Assembly (NCBI GenBank): GCA_012838435.1
Contig: DUPH01000389.1
Coordinates: 1 to 33,010 of the forward strand
Reading direction: 5' to 3'
Source of the DNA: Lentisphaerota bacterium
GTDB taxonomy: Bacteria > Verrucomicrobiota > Kiritimatiellia > RFP12 > UBA1067
DNA length: 33,010 nucleotides
The notes beneath the pieces are model-generated. The model was not told where the DNA came from. It ran no database searches and saw only the letters and a list, made by a program, of their open reading frames with translations. The position numbers and the translations under genes were made by a program. Below are positions 17,963 to 25,190 of this stretch, piece after piece; positions within the stretch are counted from its first letter, which is position 1; the number at the start of each line of letters is the position of its first letter.

Positions 17963-18047
17963 GATCTATCCTCCTAGTTCTGGCCTAACACAACCGCATC
18001 AGGATATAATACCTAGCGTCCTTAAACCATCTTAAATTACTGAAATG

Positions 18048-18056
18048 ACGTGAAAT
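18048..18056. promoter_or_regulatory. Third ACGTGAAAT motif
   Basis: ACGTGAAAT lies 86 bp upstream of the GH109-like start. It matches the motif pair upstream of the Tat isomerase at 10521-10578. A TATTATATCC stretch (minus strand, about 18003-18012) between it and the gene could hold the -10. Confidence 0.3.
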
Positions 18057-18160
18057 ACTCTTGCCCCGTTTCCCTAGACCTGCGATAGTACGAACCGCCC
18101 TGTGATTCATGTTCACGCACGTGCGCGTGGCGCTGGGGCATTATCCTACAGGCCGAAACC

Positions 18161-18688
18161 ATGATACCATCCCGAACCCCGTCCTCTCCCATCCGAGTTC
18201 TCGGTATCGACACCTCGTTACGTTCAACCGGCGTGGGCGTTCTGGATGCGGTGGGGTCGCGTCTGATGCCGGTCTATTTCGGCACCGTGAAAAATCCGGC
18301 GGGCCGACCTTTGTCAGCCTGCCTGTTGCACTTGCAGGAGAGCATCGAAAAGCTGATCCAAGAACATGAGCCACAGGCGGTCGCCATTGAAGGTGTCTTT
18401 TACGCGAAGAACGTGAAAACGATGCTGATCCTTTCCCATGCGCGCGGCGCGATCATTGCGCAGTGTGCCCGCATGGGCATTCCGGTTTACGAATACGAGC
18501 CGCGCCGCGTCAAGCTGGCGGTTGTCGGCACCGGCGGCGCACAAAAAGAGCAGGTCCAGAAGATGGTCAAAACGCTGCTCAACCTCCCCGAAGTGCCGCA
18601 GAACGACGCCGCCGACGCCCTCGCGCTGGCCATCACCCACCTGCACAACCGTTCGCCGCTCGCCGCCCTTTCAGCTTCGCCGATTTGA
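18161..18688 (+). CDS. ruvC: Holliday junction resolvase RuvC
   Basis: The 175-residue endonuclease resolves Holliday junctions with RuvAB. The four catalytic acidic residues are in place: D17 (LGIDTSL), E77 (AIEGVFYAKN), and D149 and D152 (NDAADALALAITH). The basic EYEPRRVKLAVVG segment that contacts DNA is also present. The length matches the family (about 173). It stands alone here: ruvA and ruvB are not in the window. The start ATG 18161 has only a weak ribosome site. Its 3' flank carries degenerate repeats and then the IS110 element, which leaves the gene intact. Confidence 0.94.
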   Translation: MIPSRTPSSPIRVLGIDTSLRSTGVGVLDAVGSRLMPVYFGTVKNPAGRPLSACLLHLQESIEKLIQEHEPQAVAIEGVFYAKNVKTMLILSHARGAIIAQCARMGIPVYEYEPRRVKLAVVGTGGAQKEQVQKMVKTLLNLPEVPQNDAADALALAITHLHNRSPLAALSASPI

Positions 18689-18924
18689 TAGGTAAAAGGT
18701 TCTGCGTTAAACAAACCCGAACCATGAAACACATGAAACTTCATGAAAATTGAAGGCTTCCCTTTGCGTTCTCTGCGTTCTCTGCGGCTATTTATGCGGC
18801 CATGCCTATTCGCGACAATCCGCGTCATTCGCGGTTAAAACCCGCAGCCATGCCCCCCCGAAAAACCTCTGTGCCCTCTGTGCTCTCTGTGGTTCCAAAA
18901 ACCCGAGCACAGCCACCCAAAAAT
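18689..18924. repeat. Degenerate low-complexity intergenic repeats
   Basis: No gene is seen. The stretch contains runs such as GCGTTCTCTGCGTTCTCTG (about 18766-18784), a CATGAAAC-type run (18722-18745) and CTCTGTGCCCTCTGTGCTC (about 18868-18886). The CATGAAAC run is the complement of the GGTTTCAT array at 1165-1204. They resemble intergenic simple repeats spread through verrucomicrobia-like genomes. Confidence 0.5.
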
Positions 18925-18961
18925 CTGTTGGTAATGTGGGTGGCGTTCTGAGAAGAACCGT

Positions 18962-19183
18962 GTATACGGGGCTTTAAAGACTGCCGCACGTTGAGGTATG
19001 ATGCGAAGCAGCAGGTGGTCTTGGTAACCCACTTGCTGTCCGCATGGGAGACGCTCGAAGATTACATTGGGCTCACTGCCCGCCAATCTGTTTGAGCGCC
19101 GACGGAAACCACCTGCTTGGGGCGAAAGACCCCGTATACTTGTATGCTTCATGCAGACCCGTCTGCCCCAACGTGCGACAGCG
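18962..19183 (+). ncRNA. Candidate IS110 bridge RNA (left-end non-coding region)
   Basis: Three consecutive stem-loops are visible. SL1 is 19001-19045 (ATGCG/CGCAT outer, CAGCAGGTGG/CCACTTGCTG inner). SL2 is 19052-19098: CGCTC/GAGCG outer stem, then a 9/6-nt internal loop, then ATTGG/CCAAT and GGGC/GCCC. SL3 is 19101-19163 (GACGG/CCGTC around a GGGG/CCCC hairpin). In SL2 the 5' loop side AGATTACA (19059-19066) is exactly complementary to the right terminus 20541-20548. The 3' side AATCTGTT (19085-19092) equals the left terminus 18922-18929. This is what a donor-binding loop should look like. Longer competing pairings exist (18962-18971 with 19130-19139; 18985-18993 with 19169-19177). RNA ends are approximate, and target guides were not found. 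Confidence 0.65.
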
Positions 19184-19201
19184 CCATACAGGATAAAGGA
19201 A

Positions 19202-20398
19202 ATGACCGACACAGCACAAGAGACAATTCTGGTCGGGATGGACGCGCACAGCGAAAAGATCTCCCTGTGCGTCACCCGGTGGCGGCTCGGCTCGGACCCC
19301 GTCGTCATCAAGAACATCACGACCGACCTCGACTCGCTCGAAAACACCTACAGGAAGCAGGTCCCGGCGGGGGCGCTGACCGTGCTGGAGGCGTCCACGA
19401 ACGCCTTCTCCATCGTCCGCCGCCTCGGGGCCGTCGGGCAGCGCGCGGAGGTGCTCGCCTCCGACACGCTCGCGGGGCGGGCCCGCTCCGACCGGGTCAA
19501 CGACCGCATCGACGCGCAGAACCTCGCGTTCGCCCACGCCCGGGGCGGGACGCGCCGCGTCCACGTCCCCTCCCCGCGCCACCAGCACTGGCGCGACATC
19601 TTCTTCGGCCACCGCAACGCCGTGAAGGACTCGACGCGCTGGTCCAACCGCATCTGGGCCTTCTGCAGCGGCCACGGGCTGAAGCTGCCCAGGGAGTCGT
19701 TCCACAGGAAGGCCGATGCCGTGCGCGCGGAGGTGGCCGGCTACGGCTGGACGCAGGAGGAGAAGTTCCACCTCGAGACGCTCCTGCTCGAATACGAGCA
19801 CAGCATGGATCTGCGCGGCCGCTACGAGAAGCTCATCGCACGCATCGTCTCGGAAACGCCCGGGATGACGAGGCTGATGCAGATGCTCGGCGTGCGCTTC
19901 ATCGTCGCCTTCGCCCTGTTCACCTTCGTCGAGGACGCGTCCCGCTTCGCGAACCCCAAGAAGCTGGTCAGCTACGTCGGCCTCAACCCGTCCGTCGCGG
20001 AAAGCGGGAAGGCCGGGGGGCGGCGCAAGCTCAGCAGCCATGGACGGCCCGACCTCAAGGCGCTCATGGTCGAGGCGGCGAAGAGCTTCCTGCGCCACGG
20101 CAAAGACGACATGGCGAAGTGGGCGTACCGCAAGATCGCCTCCGGGAAGCCCGCCAACGTCGTCACCTGCGCCGTGGCCCGGAAAATGGTCGTCCGCGCC
20201 TGGCACATCCTGATGGGCCACCCGGTCCCCGACCGGAAGGACGAGAAGTCCTTCCGCCGCAAGCTCGCCAAGCTCGCCACCGCCGTCGGGCGCGAACACC
20301 TCGCCGCGCTGGGCTACAAAAAGCCCGCCGAGTTCGTCGAGGCGCTCCACTCGCAGGTCTATCCCCCGGAAAGTTCCGCGCCGGCAGCCCAATCCTGA
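19202..20398 (+). CDS. IS110-family DEDD transposase
   Basis: The 398-residue recombinase has an N-terminal RuvC-like DEDD domain: D14 (VGMDAHSEK), E63 (VLEASTN), and D101 and D104 in NDRIDAQNLA. After a coiled central region comes the C-terminal Transposase_20 domain (about 215-300: PGMTRLMQMLGV, ANPKKLVSYVGLNPSV, RRKLSSHGRPDLK). S277 or S278 is the likely catalytic serine. The start ATG 19202 follows AGGA at 19190-19193; the upstream in-frame extension runs through the RNA region and is rejected. The family recombines a circular intermediate into RNA-specified targets. It looks intact, with no internal stops. It is longer than IS621-type enzymes (about 326 residues). Confidence 0.92.
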   Translation: MTDTAQETILVGMDAHSEKISLCVTRWRLGSDPVVIKNITTDLDSLENTYRKQVPAGALTVLEASTNAFSIVRRLGAVGQRAEVLASDTLAGRARSDRVNDRIDAQNLAFAHARGGTRRVHVPSPRHQHWRDIFFGHRNAVKDSTRWSNRIWAFCSGHGLKLPRESFHRKADAVRAEVAGYGWTQEEKFHLETLLLEYEHSMDLRGRYEKLIARIVSETPGMTRLMQMLGVRFIVAFALFTFVEDASRFANPKKLVSYVGLNPSVAESGKAGGRRKLSSHGRPDLKALMVEAAKSFLRHGKDDMAKWAYRKIASGKPANVVTCAVARKMVVRAWHILMGHPVPDRKDEKSFRRKLAKLATAVGREHLAALGYKKPAEFVEALHSQVYPPESSAPAAQS

Positions 20399-20593
20399 AA
20401 AAGGCGGGCTCCCGAACCGCACAGGCGCGCCTTTTGGCGTTTGCCCGCCCGGAGGCGCGTCTGTCCACAATCCACTGTCAAAGAAAAAGAAATGGACAAA
20501 ACCGACGAAAGCGACAAAGGGACTTGACTACCCACATACTTGTAATCTGTGGATAGAAAAAATCCCGCGCACTGCCAAGACAAACTAATAGGT

Positions 20594-21478
20594 TCACTCA
20601 ACATTCTGCACCTGCTCGCGTGCGGCTTCGAGTCCGGCTTTGAATGCGATCACAAGGCGCGAAATCTCCGCGTCATTGGCCTTTGATCCGGTTGTGTTGA
20701 TCTCGCGGAACATCTCTTGGCAGATGAAGTCCAGCGTACGCCCGCACGGTCCGCCAGTGTCAAAGACCTTGGTGACCTGCCCGAAGTGGCTGGCGAGTCG
20801 CGTCAGCTCTTCACTCACGTCGCAGCGATCGGCGAAAACCGCCACCTCGCGCGCGATCAAGGCGGGGTCTACCAATTGACCGTCGCCGAGCAACTCGGCC
20901 AGTCGCCGCTCCAGCATCGCCTTGTAGGCGATCGGCACCGCCGGTGCCAACTCCGCAATCTCACGGCTCAACACTTCGAGCGCGGTAAAACGCTCACGCA
21001 GATCCCGCTCCAACGCGCCGCCTTCGCGCAGCCGCATCGCCTCCAGATTCTCCAGAGCGGCCTGCACCGCCCGCTCCACCAGCGGCCAGACCTCAAGCGG
21101 ATCGTCCGGCAACACGCGCGGGCGCAGCAGGTCCGGCAGGCGCAGCAACGCGGAGGCTGTCAGGTCATCAGTGAGCCCCAGTGCCTGCGCCGCAGCGCGT
21201 ACTGCGTCGATCTGCGCCGTGAGGTGCGCAAGGTCCAGCGTATCAGCAGCACCGGCCTGCTCGGCCGCCGACACCGTCACCGATCCCTTCACGTACCCCC
21301 GCGTCACACGCGTACGCACCAGCGCCTGAATCTTGGCGTCGAGGCTTGTCAGTTCACGCGGCAATGAAACCGAACAGTCGAACTGCTTGCGGTTGACCGC
21401 GCTCAACTCGACCACCACCTTCACAGCCCCCTCACTCGCCTCGCCGCGACCGAACCCCGTCATACTTTTTATCGCCAC
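20594..21478 (-). CDS. yicC: YicC family endoribonuclease
   Basis: The 294-residue protein matches the YicC/YloC family: N-terminal KSMTGFGRGE, central NRKQFDCSV and LPRELTSLD, C-terminal FDTGGPCGRTLDFICQEMFREINTTGSKAND with the conserved acidic residues. Family members are cytoplasmic endoribonucleases. The GTG at 21478 was chosen because it gives the canonical start (MAIKSMTGF) and lies 11 nt after GAGGAG; the ATG at 21463 would remove the conserved N-terminus, and a longer frame runs through a repeat. It ends 46 bp from the IS110 right end and is intact. It is probably in the same direction as, but not tightly coupled to, the upstream membrane-protein gene. Confidence 0.88.
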   Translation of the reverse strand: MAIKSMTGFGRGEASEGAVKVVVELSAVNRKQFDCSVSLPRELTSLDAKIQALVRTRVTRGYVKGSVTVSAAEQAGAADTLDLAHLTAQIDAVRAAAQALGLTDDLTASALLRLPDLLRPRVLPDDPLEVWPLVERAVQAALENLEAMRLREGGALERDLRERFTALEVLSREIAELAPAVPIAYKAMLERRLAELLGDGQLVDPALIAREVAVFADRCDVSEELTRLASHFGQVTKVFDTGGPCGRTLDFICQEMFREINTTGSKANDAEISRLVIAFKAGLEAAREQVQNVE

Positions 21479-21507
21479 TTTTCTGCCCACTCCTCTTCTT
21501 TTCTCTG

Positions 21508-21608
21508 GAGGGTCTTGCAAAACCCCTTGCCTACAGGTGTGGCACGGGCATCTTGCCCGTGTTTCATGGGCGGGACGCCCATGCCACGAGAGGTTTTGCA
21601 AGAGCCTC
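21508..21608. repeat. Foldback repeat, copy 2 (101 bp) with 17-bp terminal inverted repeats
   Basis: GAGGGTCTTGCAAAACC (21508-21524) is inverted at 21592-21608 with one mismatch; the inner 12 bp are perfect. The interior holds the stems ACGGGCA/TGCCCGT and CATGGGCG/CGCCCATG, and a GTGGCA/TGCCAC pair encloses both. The whole unit can fold back on itself. It is a shorter relative of the repeat at 10649-10787 and separates yicC from the membrane-protein gene. It resembles a REP/MITE-type non-autonomous element. Confidence 0.75.
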
Positions 21609-21614
21609 TCTGTA

Positions 21615-22364
21615 TTAAAAAATCGCCTTTCCCTGCACGGTCCAACAGATCAACGTGCCTGCAATCGCGCCCAGACACGCCGGATAGATCACGCACAAAA
21701 CCGGCAGCCGCAATAGCCCGACACCACGCCGTACGACCAGATGGAACACCAACGGCACACCGACCGCCGCCGCGATCACGCAGAGATCCGCGCGGGTCTT
21801 CGGATACTCGTCCCACAGGTTTGTAAGCATCACCCAAAGCAAGGCGACAGCCACCACCGCGAATCCACAACGCCACCGCCAACTCATCCGTTCACGCAAC
21901 GGCGTCAGCAGTTGCTGCAAGCCAAGCACCCAGGAGCCCAGCACAAAGCCGCCCCAGAAGACCCAGTGACCTAGTTCGTCGTCCAAATACCGGAGCGATG
22001 CGAAAAGCTCGGGCAACTTCGCCTGACTACTGCGATAAAAAGACTCTATGCGATTGGTCGGATCGTGCATGCCCATGCCGCAGGCGATGAAGTAAATCGT
22101 CAGAACCATCAGTATCTCGACTGTACGGCTCGGACGTCCTTGTGCCACCGTCCGCACCAGCAGCCAGAACAGAACCCCGATCGCGGGCGCAAAGACAAAC
22201 ATGGAGAGCGCCTCGCGGATTCGCAGGACATCGCCGAACGGCCGAAGCTGCCACGCAGGCGGACACATGCGGCTGGCCCCGGCCAGCAGACTGACCACAC
22301 ACAACAACACGAACAGCCACAACAGCCGCGTCAATGTTTCATGGTCTGTACGCTCGGAAAGCAT
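21615..22364 (-). CDS. Seven-helix integral membrane protein of unknown function
   Basis: The 249-residue protein has about seven hydrophobic segments (roughly residues 12-30, 49-72, 82-100, 131-150, 165-183, 192-212 and 218-243). Conserved-looking polar residues sit at membrane faces: GMGMHDPTNRIESF after helix 3 and LDDELGHWVFWGG before helix 4. Such His/Asp/Glu clusters recall metal-dependent membrane hydrolases of the CREST/ceramidase type, but I cannot confirm membership. ATG 22364 lies 7 nt after the PL11 stop; an upstream start at 22394 would overlap it. Close coupling to the lyase gene suggests co-expression, not necessarily a shared pathway. Confidence 0.6.
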   Translation of the reverse strand: MLSERTDHETLTRLLWLFVLLCVVSLLAGASRMCPPAWQLRPFGDVLRIREALSMFVFAPAIGVLFWLLVRTVAQGRPSRTVEILMVLTIYFIACGMGMHDPTNRIESFYRSSQAKLPELFASLRYLDDELGHWVFWGGFVLGSWVLGLQQLLTPLRERMSWRWRCGFAVVAVALLWVMLTNLWDEYPKTRADLCVIAAAVGVPLVFHLVVRRGVGLLRLPVLCVIYPACLGAIAGTLICWTVQGKAIF

Positions 22365-22371
22365 CAGTATT

Positions 22372-24876
22372 TCACAATCCCAACGGTACCGCACCCTTGA
22401 GTGTAACGCCCTGCTCGATCTTCAACTCCGCACGAATCAGTTCGCCCCGCTGGCTATGACGGCCTTCATACGGGATTTCCCAAACCTTGCGACAGCCGGG
22501 AGCGAGTTCAACCGGCATCTCGACCGTCTCAAGCTTGACACCCGTCGGCGCGGAGAGCGTCACGCTGCCCTTCAAGCCGTACGCCAACGGCGCGACCACA
22601 ACCACACGGCAAACACCCCGATCCTTTTGCGCGTTCACCGACACATTCAGATTGGGCGCGAGCGCCTCCGGCACATAAGAGAGCAGCGGTATCTGTGCAT
22701 ACCCCATGGCGTTCATCATCGTGCGCATGCGGTAAGCGGAGTCCTGCATCAGGCACACGCGCCGATCCATCGCCGGAATCGGCGTGGTGTAGATGCGCAA
22801 CTCGCCGCCGACGCTCGTCAACACCTCCTCGCGCCAGTCGCCCAACACATCGGCCACCAGTATCACGTTGCCCTCGATGCGCTCGCTCACTGCGCCGCCT
22901 TCATAATCGACCATGCGCCCGCGTATCAGTTCACGCTGTAAGTCGGCATCCCACCACGCACTCGACACGCCGAAGCCGAAGTTCAGCTCCTTGCCCGATT
23001 TCAGCAGACGGCCATCCGCAGAAAACAGCCAACGCTTTTCCGTCAGCGTATGTCCGTCGGCATCCGCACCATAAATCTCCAGCCCCGGCTGGGTCGGGTC
23101 TATATCGCTGCAGATACCGAAACCGTGCACATGCCGCGTGGGCTCCTGCAACTGCCAGAGGATCGTGCCATTCGTCGGGTCCAAGAGATGGATGCCCCCC
23201 TCTTTGACCTGCCGCGTTTCAATGATGTACGCCATCTCCATACCGGGACGCACGGGATCGATATCGCCGTAATAGTGCGCGTCGGGATGTCCCTTGCCGG
23301 TAGTCCAGAGCGGCGCACCATCGTCATCCAGTGTCACCGAGCCCAGAATCACCTCATCACGGCCGTCGCCGTCCACATCGGCGCAGAGGCAATTGTGCGC
23401 GCCCTGTCCCTGATAACGGCCGGGCAGATCCTCGTTCGTATAGGACCAGAGCCGCTGCAACTGCCCATCTTTGAACTGCCAGGCATCGGCCAGCATCAGG
23501 TTGTAGGTGCCACGTAGCGCAAGCAGGCAGGGCGTCCGTCCATCCAGGTAGGCCACGGCGATCTGGTTGCGCGAGGCGTAGTTGTAACTCGGGAAAAGGT
23601 CGCGCGGCGGCCACGGCGCACGCGCGAGTTCGCGCCCGGTGAGCCCGTCAAACACCGCCATCCACTCCTCCCCCCGCTCGACCTTGCCTTCGGCGTCGCG
23701 CATGTCCTCGTCCGGACCGATCTTGGTGATTACCTCAGCGCGGCCGTCGCCATTCACATCGCACACGATCATGGGCGAGTACCACATGCCGCGCTCAATG
23801 TTCCAGCCAAGGTCCTTGATCCACAGCAACGTGCCGTCGTGCCGCCGCGCCTCAAGCTTGAAGGTCTCCGGCGACTTGTACCAGTACTTATGCCACGGAT
23901 CAACATTACCGCCCGGCTGCTTGATCACATAATCAAACTGGCCGTCACCGTCAAGATCGCCCACGCCGATTTTCTGCGCGGTCACGTTCGTCGCAGCCAG
24001 CGGGATACGCACGTACGGCGTCTGACGTCCTTGTAGCGCGATCGGCGAGACCGTCTGCGACGCGCCTTTGAAGCCGTCCGCCGGCTCGACCACGTAACTC
24101 ACTGCGGCATCGAACCCGTTCGTATCCAGAAAATCCGTCGTCTGCGTGATCGGCGTCGCATTGAGTTTGACACGGGCACCGTCTTTCTGGCGGAACACAT
24201 TGAATGCGATCTTGGGATCATCCTCACGCAGCAAGCGCCAATTTACGTAAACGCCCTCCGCCGTCTCGACCGCCAGCGCACCGCGGCCCATGGGTTCGAC
24301 CGGACGCGTCTTGGCCCAACCGTCAACCTTGGGCCCCCTGGGCATAGGCGGCTCTACTTCGGGCACGACCTGCACATCGTCCACCCAGAAGTCACTCTTT
24401 CCGGCGCCCACGACGCGCACATAGACCGTGTCGACCCCCTCCGGCACCGTGAACCACGACTTGCAACGCTGCCATCCGGCACGGCGCGGCTCGGCGGTAC
24501 GTCCGATCGACCAACTGACCAGTTCCCTCCCCTTGTTGCCCACCACTTGAACGGAGCCTCCACGGGCGTCACCGGCGCGCTTCATCCAGCAGGTGATCGC
24601 ATACGACTCACCGGGCTCGACCGGCGTGCGGCGGCTGTTGGTGGTGCACCAATCCTTCTCGCCCGTGTGAATGATCCTGAGCGAACGCTCGCCGTCATGC
24701 CGCTCATCCGACAACTCCATGCGGCCGGCACCGGGCTCGCGCGTCCACCATCCCCACTCCGCCGGTCCTCCCTTATCGTCCACCGTCTCGAAACCGGGAT
24801 TCGCGACCAGTTCCACCGCCCACGCGTGCACTCCCATCAGAACCGCGCACACACCTGCCACACCGAGCATCCTCAT
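22372..24876 (-). CDS. Secreted rhamnogalacturonan lyase, polysaccharide lyase family 11
   Basis: The 834-residue protein has a signal peptide (1-20), then an N-terminal jelly-roll carbohydrate-binding module (about 21-172: VELVANPGFET...WVDDVQVV). The PL11 region follows, starting MGRGALAVETAEGVYVNWRL, with an Fn3-like segment and an eight-bladed propeller. Calcium-binding loops typical of the family are visible (GDLDGDGQFDYV, CDVNGDGRAEVI, ADVDGDGRDEVI). The segment YQGQGAHNCLCAD lies near the active site in homologues. PL11 enzymes cleave the rhamnose-galacturonic acid backbone of pectic rhamnogalacturonan I by beta-elimination. The start at 24876 follows GGGGGATG. It is the first gene of an operon with a membrane protein. 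No unsaturated-galacturonyl hydrolase (GH105) is present here. Confidence 0.9.
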   Translation of the reverse strand: MRMLGVAGVCAVLMGVHAWAVELVANPGFETVDDKGGPAEWGWWTREPGAGRMELSDERHDGERSLRIIHTGEKDWCTTNSRRTPVEPGESYAITCWMKRAGDARGGSVQVVGNKGRELVSWSIGRTAEPRRAGWQRCKSWFTVPEGVDTVYVRVVGAGKSDFWVDDVQVVPEVEPPMPRGPKVDGWAKTRPVEPMGRGALAVETAEGVYVNWRLLREDDPKIAFNVFRQKDGARVKLNATPITQTTDFLDTNGFDAAVSYVVEPADGFKGASQTVSPIALQGRQTPYVRIPLAATNVTAQKIGVGDLDGDGQFDYVIKQPGGNVDPWHKYWYKSPETFKLEARRHDGTLLWIKDLGWNIERGMWYSPMIVCDVNGDGRAEVITKIGPDEDMRDAEGKVERGEEWMAVFDGLTGRELARAPWPPRDLFPSYNYASRNQIAVAYLDGRTPCLLALRGTYNLMLADAWQFKDGQLQRLWSYTNEDLPGRYQGQGAHNCLCADVDGDGRDEVILGSVTLDDDGAPLWTTGKGHPDAHYYGDIDPVRPGMEMAYIIETRQVKEGGIHLLDPTNGTILWQLQEPTRHVHGFGICSDIDPTQPGLEIYGADADGHTLTEKRWLFSADGRLLKSGKELNFGFGVSSAWWDADLQRELIRGRMVDYEGGAVSERIEGNVILVADVLGDWREEVLTSVGGELRIYTTPIPAMDRRVCLMQDSAYRMRTMMNAMGYAQIPLLSYVPEALAPNLNVSVNAQKDRGVCRVVVVAPLAYGLKGSVTLSAPTGVKLETVEMPVELAPGCRKVWEIPYEGRHSQRGELIRAELKIEQGVTLKGAVPLGL

Positions 24877-25153
24877 CTGTCATCCCCCATTTTTGGTCGC
24901 GCCATCCTGCGCGTTGAAACACCGAACATCAGCGTATGAGAAGCATATCCCATGCCCCCCGCGCCTGACAAGCGCATTTGGTTTCAAGTTGGTAATCGGT
25001 CAGCCCGCCGCCCGCGTTTCGCACGGGAATGTCAATCAGGATAACTTTGATCGTGTAAGTTAGGGGCAAGAAGTTTTCGACTTCTGACGTTCAGCGTTCT
25101 GAGTTAAGGCCTGAAACCAGAAACCCGAAACCTGCAACCCTTCTCATTTGGCG
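24877..25153. other. Divergent intergenic region without a gene
   Basis: This gap separates the PL11 gene from the OppF-type ATPase gene. It contains only degenerate GAAACC-type runs (CCTGAAACCAGAAACCCG near 25109-25126) and a GTTCAGCGTTCTGAG stretch similar to 30922-30935. No RNA or terminator was recognised. Confidence 0.4.
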
Positions 25154-25183
25154 TGGACATCTCCGTTTGTCCCCTTCTATAAT
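25154..25183 (+). promoter_or_regulatory. Strong sigma70-like promoter giving a leaderless start
   Basis: TGGACA (25154-25159) and a perfect TATAAT (25178-25183) are separated by 18 bp. Transcription would begin at about 25190-25191, coinciding with the ATG at 25191. No Shine-Dalgarno sequence precedes that ATG. The message may be leaderless. Confidence 0.5.
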
Positions 25184-25190
25184 GGCACCC

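Larger units (their letters stand above)
18925..20548 (+). mobile_element. IS110-family insertion sequence, about 1.62 kb
   Basis: The element is bounded by CT dinucleotides (18925-18926 and 20547-20548), each within an AATCTGT heptamer (18922-18928 and 20544-20550) that appears as a direct repeat at both junctions. Just inside are subterminal inverted repeats, ATGTGGGT (18934-18941) and ACCCACAT (20530-20537). There are no conventional terminal inverted repeats, as expected for IS110. The order is left non-coding end (about 275 bp) with a structured RNA region, DEDD transposase, then a 150-bp right end containing a GGCGGGC/GCCCGCC stem (20403-20449). The transposase region is visibly richer in G+C than its neighbours, consistent with recent arrival. 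It lies between ruvC and yicC without breaking either. Confidence 0.8.

Noticed and set aside
19073-20470. Long antisense frame (465 residues) on the minus strand opposite the transposase
   Set aside because: It results from high G+C and codon bias on the real strand; the sequence is Gly/Ala/Arg-rich with no recognised family.
20524-20548. Outward -35 (TTGACT) in the IS110 right end forming a junction promoter
   Set aside because: When right and left ends are joined no acceptable -10 falls 16-18 bp downstream, so a junction promoter is not supported.
19117-20556. Long 479-residue frame overlapping the transposase
   Set aside because: It is the +1 frame shadow of a GC-rich gene: Arg/Ala/Pro-rich, no domain, and it starts inside the RNA region.
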